Source: Bacillota bacterium (GTDB taxonomy: Bacteria; Bacillota; Clostridia; Tissierellales; Peptoniphilaceae). From it: 5,166 nt of DNA. Within the stretch, counting starts at the first letter, position 1. Each line of letters opens with the position of its first letter. Below are positions 1-5,166 of this stretch, piece after piece. The notes under the pieces are model-generated. The model searched no databases and had not been told where the DNA came from. It saw nothing but the letters and a program-made list of their open reading frames with translations. The translations under genes were made by a program, and so were the position numbers. The stretch is from positions 1 to 5,166 of the forward strand of contig JAEZZB010000033.1 in assembly GCA_023442495.1 (NCBI GenBank), in the 5' to 3' direction.

Positions 1-425
1 CCTATTATATCTGAAAATAGAACTATAAAAATGATTCTATTTGCAATTTTTCTATCAAGCTTATATTTTTCATACAAAAGCTCTCTCGTTGTAATTCCTG
101 CAAGTCCTCCAAATCCAATGAAATTATTAAATGATTGAGAAATAAAACCAATTCTAATAACTTCGGCCATGGGTATTTTCATATCATAATATTTTGCAAG
201 AATATAATCATAAATGGTAGCAAATGAAAATGAGATAACGCCCAAAACTACAAATAAAACTTTTTGAAAAGTACTCGTAGTTTTCATTAAAGTTTTGATT
301 TGACCGATATCAATAGTTTTAATTTCTTTTCTAATAATTATAGTTGTAACTATTATGATAAAAAATATTAATATAGCTCTTATTAAGTTTTTATTCGTTT
401 TAAAAAAGTTTTTTAATTTATTCAT
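1..425 (-). CDS. MprF-type lysylphosphatidylglycerol synthase/flippase, N-terminal part (partial)
   Basis: The minus strand reads open from ATG at 425 to the window edge, giving 141 codons with no stop; the C-terminus lies outside. A GAGG ribosome binding site (431-434) sits 5 bases before the ATG. Visible are a short basic N-terminus, a first membrane segment at about residues 14-31, a second at about 55-76, and the start of a third near 131. The stretch at residues 71-120 includes IYDYILA, then a conserved-looking NNFIGFGGLAG (100-110) followed by TTRELLYEKY. From memory this matches the N-terminal flippase domain of Staphylococcus aureus MprF (LPG_synthase_TM/UPF0104 family). Known family role: full-length MprF transfers lysine or alanine from tRNA to phosphatidylglycerol and flips the product, giving resistance to cationic peptides. 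The window cannot show whether this copy carries the C-terminal aminoacyl-transferase domain; a flippase-only UPF0104 protein is the alternative. It is divergent from the operon on the right. Confidence 0.82.
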   Translation of the reverse strand, partial: MNKLKNFFKTNKNLIRAILIFFIIIVTTIIIRKEIKTIDIGQIKTLMKTTSTFQKVLFVVLGVISFSFATIYDYILAKYYDMKIPMAEVIRIGFISQSFNNFIGFGGLAGITTRELLYEKYKLDRKIANRIIFIVLFSDII

Positions 426-470
426 TAATTCCTCATACGTATTTAAATTCTTATCAAAATTAATATGTTT

Positions 471-498
471 ATAATATAATATCATGAATTTAAGTAAA
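471..498 (-). promoter_or_regulatory. Candidate promoter for the MprF-type gene
   Basis: Read on the minus strand, TATTAT (476-471) lies 16 bases downstream of TTTACT (498-493), a 4/6 match to the -35 consensus. A second reading uses TATTAT at 481-476, preceded by TGA, which makes an extended -10 (TGnTATTAT) needing little -35. Either would give a leader of roughly 35-45 bases before the ATG at 425. AT-rich sequence makes chance matches common, so this is a candidate only. Confidence 0.35.
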
Positions 499-507
499 AC
501 GTATTAC
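494..507. promoter_or_regulatory. Imperfect 14-base palindrome, operator-like
   Basis: GTAAAACGTATTAC matches its own reverse complement at 12 of 14 positions, centred on ACGT. It overlaps the putative -35 of the leftward gene, where a repressor could act. I do not recognise it as the site of a named regulator, and chance is a real alternative in such AT-rich DNA. Confidence 0.2.
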
Positions 508-555
508 AATATAGTTATATTAATAAATTTTTTTACAATAAGTGTATAAATAATT

Positions 556-582
556 TTGTATGGTGGTCTTTTATAGTATAAT
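556..582 (+). promoter_or_regulatory. Candidate promoter for the HAD-pepP-uvrC-hprK operon
   Basis: A perfect -10 hexamer TATAAT lies at 577-582. The best -35 candidates are weak: TTGTAT at 556-561 with a 15-base spacer, or TTTTGT at 554-559 with 17. Transcription would start near 589, leaving a leader of about 28 bases that contains the ribosome binding site of the first gene. It is the only good plus-strand promoter-like site before the operon, and gene packing downstream leaves little room for others. Confidence 0.5.
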
Positions 583-616
583 TAATATGAAAATTTGTTT
601 TCAATAGAGGAGTATT

Positions 617-1468
617 ATGAATATTTTCGATCAAGTAAAATATCTTGCGGTTGATATGGACGGGACATTATTAGATGATAATCTTGAGATTATGCCAAAA
701 ACGAAGCAGGCGATTATAGAATTACAAGAAAAAGGAATAAAACTTATCATCGCAACAGGAAGAGCTTTAGAAGCTGTTAAAAAATATATACCAGAGATTA
801 AAATTAAAGAATATGGCGGACTTATTATATCTGGAAATGGAGCCATAGTATATGATCCAGTAAAAGATGAAGTTATTTTTAGAGATTATATTTCAGTAGA
901 AGAAGCTCGTGAAATATTAGAAAGAATTAAAGAGTTTAATATTTTCCCTTTTTATAGACAAGATGGTTTGATGCATATGGGAAATTATAAAAAATTTCTT
1001 GAAGATAATGGGAAAAATACTGAACTTATCCATTTTGATGATATAAGAGCAAGAGGTGGTTCATTTGATATTGTAGAGCATGACGATTTACTTAAGTCAA
1101 TTAATAAACCAATAATGAAGTTAATGGCTGCAGGTTATCCAGAATACATGTGGAATAATTTCGACAGAATTAATAATAAGCTTGAACCAGTAGCTCACGC
1201 AATGCTTACATTATCTACAGTTATGGAATTTTCAAAGAATAATGTTAGTAAAGGGCATGCACTCGAAAGTTTAGGAATAAATCCAAATCATTTAATGGCT
1301 TTTGGTGATAGTTTAAATGATTTTCATATGCTTAAATTTGCAAAATATGGAATTGCAATGGAAAATGCAATGCAACCACTTAAAGATATTGCATTTGCAA
1401 TAACATCATCTAATGTAGATGAAGGAATATATAAAGCACTTGTTAGATACGGTGTAGTAAAGGAGTAA
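617..1468 (+). CDS. Cof-type HAD-superfamily hydrolase (subfamily IIB phosphatase)
   Basis: This 283-residue cytosolic protein has the usual Cof/YidA-like length and all four HAD motifs. Motif I is DMDGT (13-17), with Asp13 as expected nucleophile and Asp15 as acid/base. Motif II is ATGR (46-49), with Thr47. Motif III is Lys212 in NNVSKGHAL. Motif IV is GDSLND (230-235), binding Mg2+ through Asp231 and Asp235. The stretch between motifs II and III (about 85-195) is the C2-type cap that sets substrate choice. SGNGA (72-76) and the GIAMENA segment (245-251) are also typical of the family. Known members dephosphorylate sugar phosphates, flavin or pyridoxal phosphates, often promiscuously; the substrate here cannot be read from sequence. 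The start is fixed by GAGGAG (607-612), four bases before the ATG. It is the first gene of the apparent operon and ends 2 bases before the next start codon. Confidence 0.93.
   Translation: MNIFDQVKYLAVDMDGTLLDDNLEIMPKTKQAIIELQEKGIKLIIATGRALEAVKKYIPEIKIKEYGGLIISGNGAIVYDPVKDEVIFRDYISVEEAREILERIKEFNIFPFYRQDGLMHMGNYKKFLEDNGKNTELIHFDDIRARGGSFDIVEHDDLLKSINKPIMKLMAAGYPEYMWNNFDRINNKLEPVAHAMLTLSTVMEFSKNNVSKGHALESLGINPNHLMAFGDSLNDFHMLKFAKYGIAMENAMQPLKDIAFAITSSNVDEGIYKALVRYGVVKE
1459..1465 (+). promoter_or_regulatory. Ribosome binding site of pepP, inside the end of the HAD gene
   Basis: AAAGGAG lies 5 bases before the ATG at 1471 and overlaps the last codons of the preceding gene. It is a near-perfect Shine-Dalgarno sequence, the strongest in the window. 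It fixes the start and suggests coupled translation with the HAD gene. Confidence 0.85.
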
Positions 1469-1470
1469 TT

Positions 1471-3228
1471 ATGAATTTATATGAAAGAGTTGATAAATTA
1501 AGAGAATTAATGGATGAAAGAAATATTGACGCATATATAATACCTACATCTGATCCACATATGTCAGAGTATTTAGCAGATTATTATAAGACAAGAGAAT
1601 ATATATCTGGTTTTACGGGTTCTGCAGGTACTGCTGTAGTTACAAGAGATAAAGCTGGACTTTGGACAGATGGGAGATATTTTGTACAAGCTGAACAAGA
1701 ATTAAAAAATTCACCATTTGAATTATATCGCATGGGAGAAGATATTGATTTTCTAGAATTTTTAGTTGAAGAAGTACATGAATATGGAAAAGTAGCTGTT
1801 GATGGTAAGACATTATCATTACAACTATATAATACTATTTCTGAAAAGCTTAATACAAGATTATTAATAACTGATGTTGATTTTATATCTGAAATCTGGA
1901 AAAATAGACCAGAATTACCTAAATCAGAAGCTTGGATATTTGATGAAAAATATACAGGTCAATCAACTAAGGATAAATTAAAACTATTAAGAGAAATGAT
2001 GAAATCAAGAGATGTAGAATATACATTTATTGGAGCTTTGGAAGATATAGCATATTTAACTAATTTAAGAGCAGATGATGTATATGCTACGCCAGTATTT
2101 TTCTCATATTCAGTTGTAAGCTTAGATTCAGCCGTACTATTTATTGATGAAAATAAATTAGATATTGAAGTTAAAGAATATCTAAAAGAAAATAATATAG
2201 ATGTATATACTTATGATTCTATTTTTGAATATATGAAGAATATTAAAGGGACTAATACAGTTTACTTAGATCCAAATAGAACAAATGTATTGGTATATCA
2301 AAATCTAAATAAGAATGTAAAGATAAAAAGAGGACATAATCTTACAACGCTTATGAAAGCTTTGAAGAATGAAACTGAAATTGAGAATGCAAAAAAAGCA
2401 TTTCATAAGGACGCAATAGCATTAACTAAATTTTTCAATTGGATTGAAACAGGAGTAAAATCTGGTAATATCGATGAAATATTTGCAGCTAGAAAATTAT
2501 TAGAATATAGACAACAACAAGTTAATTTTATAGAAGTTTCATTCCAAACAATATCAGCATATGGTCCAAATGCAGCTATGCCACATTATGATCCAGAAAA
2601 GGTAATTCCGGCGACATTACAGCCTAAAGGACTCTATTTAGTTGACAGTGGAGCTCAATATTTAGAAGGGACTACAGATATTACGAGAACTGTAGCTTTA
2701 GGAGAACTTACTGATGAGGAAAAAACAGACTATACTTTAACATTAAAAGCTCATATAGCTGGTATGACAGCAAAATTTAAGAAGGGAAATACGGGAGCAT
2801 TTATTGATGCGATTGTGAGAAACCCTTTATACAGAGCAGGTAAAGATTTTAATCATGGTACAGGACACGGAGTAGGATTTGTGCTTGGAGTGCATGAAGG
2901 GCCAATGTCAATATCAAGAAAAGATGGAGGATTACCACTTCAAGAAGGAATGGTATTTTCTATAGAACCAGGGCTATATATAGAAGATAGTCATGGTATA
3001 AGAATTGAAAATATAGTATATGTTAAAAAATCTCAAGAAGAAGGTTTTTTAGAACTTGAATCATTGATATATTTACCAATAGATATAAGACCAGTAAAAT
3101 CATTTATGCTTGAGAAATGGGAAAAAGATTGGATTAATGATTATAATAGAGAATCTTATGAAAGACTTTCAAAAGATCTTGATGGATATGATTTAGAATA
3201 TCTTAAAAAAATTACAGAAGAAATATAA
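1471..3228 (+). CDS. pepP: Xaa-Pro aminopeptidase (aminopeptidase P), three-domain M24B type
   Basis: This 585-residue metallopeptidase removes the N-terminal residue from peptides whose second residue is proline, helping recycle proline-rich peptides. Two creatinase-like N-terminal domains (about 1-140 and 160-300) precede the pita-bread catalytic domain (about 305-525) and a C-terminal extension (about 530-585). This is the long layout of cytosolic eukaryotic APP1 (human XPNPEP1, 623 residues), not the roughly 350-440-residue short bacterial forms. The dinuclear metal ligands are all present: Asp392 in VDSGAQY, Asp403 in TTDITRT, His466 in NHGTGHGVG, Glu499 in SIEPG and Glu513 in RIEN. Catalytic-site histidines fit His372 (MPHY), His462 and His475 (VHEGP). 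No signal peptide or membrane segment is seen, so it is cytosolic. The N-terminal SDPHMSEYLADYYKTREYIS stretch and GFTGSAG (47-53) are typical. The symbol follows family function; the protein is only distantly related to E. coli PepP. Confidence 0.95.
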   Translation: MNLYERVDKLRELMDERNIDAYIIPTSDPHMSEYLADYYKTREYISGFTGSAGTAVVTRDKAGLWTDGRYFVQAEQELKNSPFELYRMGEDIDFLEFLVEEVHEYGKVAVDGKTLSLQLYNTISEKLNTRLLITDVDFISEIWKNRPELPKSEAWIFDEKYTGQSTKDKLKLLREMMKSRDVEYTFIGALEDIAYLTNLRADDVYATPVFFSYSVVSLDSAVLFIDENKLDIEVKEYLKENNIDVYTYDSIFEYMKNIKGTNTVYLDPNRTNVLVYQNLNKNVKIKRGHNLTTLMKALKNETEIENAKKAFHKDAIALTKFFNWIETGVKSGNIDEIFAARKLLEYRQQQVNFIEVSFQTISAYGPNAAMPHYDPEKVIPATLQPKGLYLVDSGAQYLEGTTDITRTVALGELTDEEKTDYTLTLKAHIAGMTAKFKKGNTGAFIDAIVRNPLYRAGKDFNHGTGHGVGFVLGVHEGPMSISRKDGGLPLQEGMVFSIEPGLYIEDSHGIRIENIVYVKKSQEEGFLELESLIYLPIDIRPVKSFMLEKWEKDWINDYNRESYERLSKDLDGYDLEYLKKITEEI

Positions 3229-3235
3229 TTTATAA

Positions 3236-5065
3236 ATGAAAGATTTTAGATATGAACTTTCTAGATTGCCTGAATTACCAGGCGTATATCTAATGAAAGA
3301 CAAAGATAACAATATTATATATGTGGGCAAAGCCAAAAATCTTAAAAATAGAGTGAGATCATATTTTAACAGTAGCAGTAAATCTCAAAAAGTAATCAAA
3401 ATGGTTGAGAAAATCGATCATTTTGATTATATAATTGTCGATACAGAAGCTGAATCACTAGTTTTAGAATCAAATTTTATAAAAGAGCATAGACCTCATT
3501 ACAATATATTGCTAAGAGATGATAAGCAATATCCATATATAATGATTACTGATGAAGAATTTCCAAGACTAATGATTTCAAGATCTGCAAAAAAAGATGG
3601 AAATGAATATTATGGACCATATCCAGATGCTTTTTCTGTAAACAAAGTTCTAAAATTGTTACAAAATATGTTCAGAATAAGATTAAATGATGCAGTTCAA
3701 AGATATGGGAAAAATAAAAGACCATCATTAAAACATTATTTATATAAATATGAAGATCCTACTCATGATTTTAATGATAAAGAAAGATATCTTGAAAATG
3801 TTAATCAAGTGCGTAGATTTCTAAAGGGTGATTCTAAAATATTAACTGATATACTTGAAGAAAAGATGTTTGATTATTCAAAAAAGTTAGAATTCGAAAG
3901 GGCTCAAGAATATAAAGAATATATACAAGCAGTAGATAGTTTGATGGAACGTCAAAATGTTAGTTCAACTACTGGATATAATCTAGATATAATTTCTTTA
4001 GCTAAGAAAAGAAATTATGTTGCAATTCAAGTTTTTTTTATGAGATCTGGGAAAATTGTAGACAGAGAACATTTTATTATAGAAGATGAATTTAATGAAT
4101 ATAATTCACAAATATTATCTTCTTTTTTACAACAATATTATTTTGATATGACATATATCCCTAGTGAAATATTAATGATTGAAGAACCAGAAGATAAAAA
4201 AGCCTTGGAAGAAATTTTATCAAATCAAAAAGGTAAAAAAGTTAATATAAAAGTTCCAAAAAGAGGAGCTAAAAAAGAATATTTAGATCTTGCTACACAA
4301 AATGCTTGTAAAATGATTGATGGATTTTTAGAAAAATTGGATTATAGAGAAAAAAATAAGAATTTGGGACTAAAAAAACTTGAAGATACATTGAACATTC
4401 ATCCGATTAATAGAATTGAAGCATATGATATATCAAATATTTCTGGTGTGGATTCTGTTGGTTCAATGGTTGTTTACTTTCAAGGTAAGAAAGAAAGAAA
4501 AGATTATAGAAAATTCAAAATTAAATCTGTAGAAGGACCGGATGATTATGCTTCTATGAGAGAAGTGTTAACTAGAAGAATAAAGCGTTTACTAGATGAA
4601 AACACAACAGGATCATTTGCTAAAAGTCCTGATTTAATTATTATGGATGGTGGTAAAGGACAAGTAAATATTGCCATAGAGGTTCTTAAAAAATTTAGAT
4701 TAAATATAAAGGTAATAGGGCTTGTGAAGGATGATAAGCATAGAACAAGAGCTATAGTTATTGATAACAGAGAAATAGATATAGATAAAGATTCAGCTAT
4801 ATATAGATTTCTTTTTGATATACAAGAAGAAGTACATAGATTTGCTATTAATTACCACAATACAGTAAGAAAGAAAAATCTTTTTGAATCTGAACTTTCA
4901 AATATTGAAGGACTTGGAGAAAAAAGAATTAGAGAACTTTTATTATACTTTGGTTCAATTACAAAAATAAAAGAGGCTTCTAAAGAAGAACTTATGCAAG
5001 TTTCTAATATAACAGAAAGCGTTGCTAATAACATAATAGAATATTTTGGAGAAAAAAATGGCTAA
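3236..5065 (+). CDS. uvrC: UvrC, excinuclease ABC subunit C, lacking the iron-sulphur cysteines
   Basis: UvrC makes both incisions around a DNA lesion after UvrA/UvrB loading in nucleotide excision repair. At 609 residues it is of normal length. The N-terminal GIY-YIG nuclease (about 12-95) has GVY (16-18), YVGKAKNLKNR (29-39, including Tyr29 and Arg39), Glu78 as expected metal ligand and Asn90. The UVR domain that binds UvrB spans about 203-237 (LEFERAQEYKEY). The RNase H-like nuclease carries the expected Asp-Asp-His triad: Asp398 (AYDISN), Asp471 (MDGGKGQ) and His502 (DDKHRT). Two helix-hairpin-helix motifs close the protein (about 553-605, with IEGLGEKR). Oddity: the region that normally holds four [4Fe-4S] cysteines (about 151-176) has none, and Cys358 is the only cysteine in the protein. 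The start has no good Shine-Dalgarno; the nearest purine run is AGAAGAAA (3215-3222), 13 bases away. The gene begins 7 bases after pepP and overlaps hprK by 8 bases. Confidence 0.97.
   Translation: MKDFRYELSRLPELPGVYLMKDKDNNIIYVGKAKNLKNRVRSYFNSSSKSQKVIKMVEKIDHFDYIIVDTEAESLVLESNFIKEHRPHYNILLRDDKQYPYIMITDEEFPRLMISRSAKKDGNEYYGPYPDAFSVNKVLKLLQNMFRIRLNDAVQRYGKNKRPSLKHYLYKYEDPTHDFNDKERYLENVNQVRRFLKGDSKILTDILEEKMFDYSKKLEFERAQEYKEYIQAVDSLMERQNVSSTTGYNLDIISLAKKRNYVAIQVFFMRSGKIVDREHFIIEDEFNEYNSQILSSFLQQYYFDMTYIPSEILMIEEPEDKKALEEILSNQKGKKVNIKVPKRGAKKEYLDLATQNACKMIDGFLEKLDYREKNKNLGLKKLEDTLNIHPINRIEAYDISNISGVDSVGSMVVYFQGKKERKDYRKFKIKSVEGPDDYASMREVLTRRIKRLLDENTTGSFAKSPDLIIMDGGKGQVNIAIEVLKKFRLNIKVIGLVKDDKHRTRAIVIDNREIDIDKDSAIYRFLFDIQEEVHRFAINYHNTVRKKNLFESELSNIEGLGEKRIRELLLYFGSITKIKEASKEELMQVSNITESVANNIIEYFGEKNG
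5048..5051 (+). promoter_or_regulatory. Ribosome binding site of hprK, inside uvrC
   Basis: GGAG lies 6 bases before the ATG at 5058, with six adenines between, and sits within the final codons of uvrC. It supports the overlapping hprK start and translational coupling to uvrC. Confidence 0.75.
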
Positions 5066-5166
5066 AAGTGTAAAATTATCAGAAATTGTTGAAGAATTAA
5101 ATCTTAAAATTATTGAAAAATCTAGTGATTATGATGAAATAACTTTATCAGATAAAAATATAAATC
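5058..5166 (+). CDS. hprK: HPr kinase/phosphorylase, N-terminal fragment (partial)
   Basis: The reading frame stays open for 36 codons from ATG to the right edge; only the start of the N-terminal domain is present. The residues MAKSVKLSEIVEEL, then NLKIIEK and ITLSD, resemble the opening of known HprK proteins (recalled B. subtilis form: MAKVRTKDV, FNLELI, ITMSDLSRPG). The conserved RPG is expected just beyond the edge. HprK phosphorylates HPr on Ser46 at high fructose-1,6-bisphosphate or ATP and removes that phosphate when energy is low, which drives CcpA-dependent catabolite repression in Firmicutes. The catalytic Walker A domain, at about residues 150-160 in the family, lies outside the window, so activity cannot be judged. 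The ATG overlaps the uvrC stop (ATGGCTAA, 8 bases, different frame), so the two are almost certainly co-transcribed. Confidence 0.85.
   Translation, partial: MAKSVKLSEIVEELNLKIIEKSSDYDEITLSDKNIN

Larger units (their letters stand above)
426..616. other. Divergent AT-rich intergenic region
   Basis: These 191 bases separate the leftward MprF-type gene from the rightward operon. They contain candidate promoters in both directions, one imperfect palindrome, and the two ribosome binding sites at its ends. I see no convincing small ORF with a ribosome binding site, no GC-rich hairpin followed by a T-run, and no recognisable riboswitch or T-box. Confidence 0.8.

Noticed and set aside
532..550. TTTACA (532-537) and TATAAA (545-550) as a plus-strand promoter
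   Set aside because: The spacer is only 7 bases, far too short for a sigma-70-type promoter; TATAAT at 577-582 is better placed.
426..616. Possible terminator, riboswitch or small RNA in the divergent gap
   Set aside because: No GC-rich stem with a T-tract and no recognisable aptamer or T-box motif is present; the region is simply AT-rich.
631..846. Minus-strand 71-residue open frame opposite the HAD gene
   Set aside because: It lies wholly within the conserved motif I-motif II part of the HAD gene, has no recognisable protein family, and is best explained as a shadow frame.
4852..5034. Minus-strand 60-residue open frame opposite the end of uvrC
   Set aside because: It is antisense to the UvrC helix-hairpin-helix coding region, resembles no known protein, and lacks a convincing promoter.
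1..5166. Defence island, mobile element or new multi-gene system
   Set aside because: Every gene belongs to a known core family, base composition looks uniform, and no transposase, integrase, direct-repeat array or toxin-antitoxin pair is seen.

Overview
The window comes from a low-GC (by eye about 30%) Gram-positive, anaerobe-like genome of the Firmicutes/Bacillota. Four things point there: strong AGGAG-type ribosome binding sites, heavy use of AGA, ATA and TTA codons, a divergent MprF-family membrane protein, and the start of an HPr kinase/phosphorylase gene directly after uvrC. The style suits Tissierellia/Peptoniphilaceae (Peptoniphilus, Anaerococcus, Parvimonas and relatives) or other Clostridia, but that placement is inference and no marker here fixes the genus.

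Layout. Bases 1-425 (minus strand) hold the first 141 codons of an MprF/lysylphosphatidylglycerol-synthase transmembrane family protein, which runs off the left edge. A 191-base AT-rich divergent intergenic region (426-616) carries candidate promoters for both directions. From 617 to the right edge, four plus-strand genes are packed with gaps of 2, 7 and -8 bases and no terminator between them, so they look like one operon. They are a Cof-type HAD hydrolase (617-1468), a three-domain Xaa-Pro aminopeptidase of the M24 family (1471-3228), the excision-repair nuclease subunit UvrC (3236-5065), and the first 36 codons of hprK (5058 to the edge).

How the genes fit together. The products are cytosolic housekeeping enzymes with no single pathway: phosphate-ester hydrolysis, proline-peptide turnover, nucleotide excision repair and carbon-catabolite signalling. 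This looks like a shared transcription unit of core genes rather than a dedicated system. The leftward gene probably serves the membrane, through lipid aminoacylation or flipping that gives resistance to cationic peptides, and is transcribed separately.

The most notable observation is in UvrC. Both nuclease active sites, the UvrB-binding domain and the helix-hairpin-helix tail look intact. However, the four cysteines that ligate the [4Fe-4S] cluster in characterised UvrC proteins are all replaced (Asn151, Ser164, Tyr172, Thr176), and the whole protein has one cysteine. I found no mobile element, CRISPR array, tRNA or rRNA gene, and no evidence of an undescribed multi-gene system.
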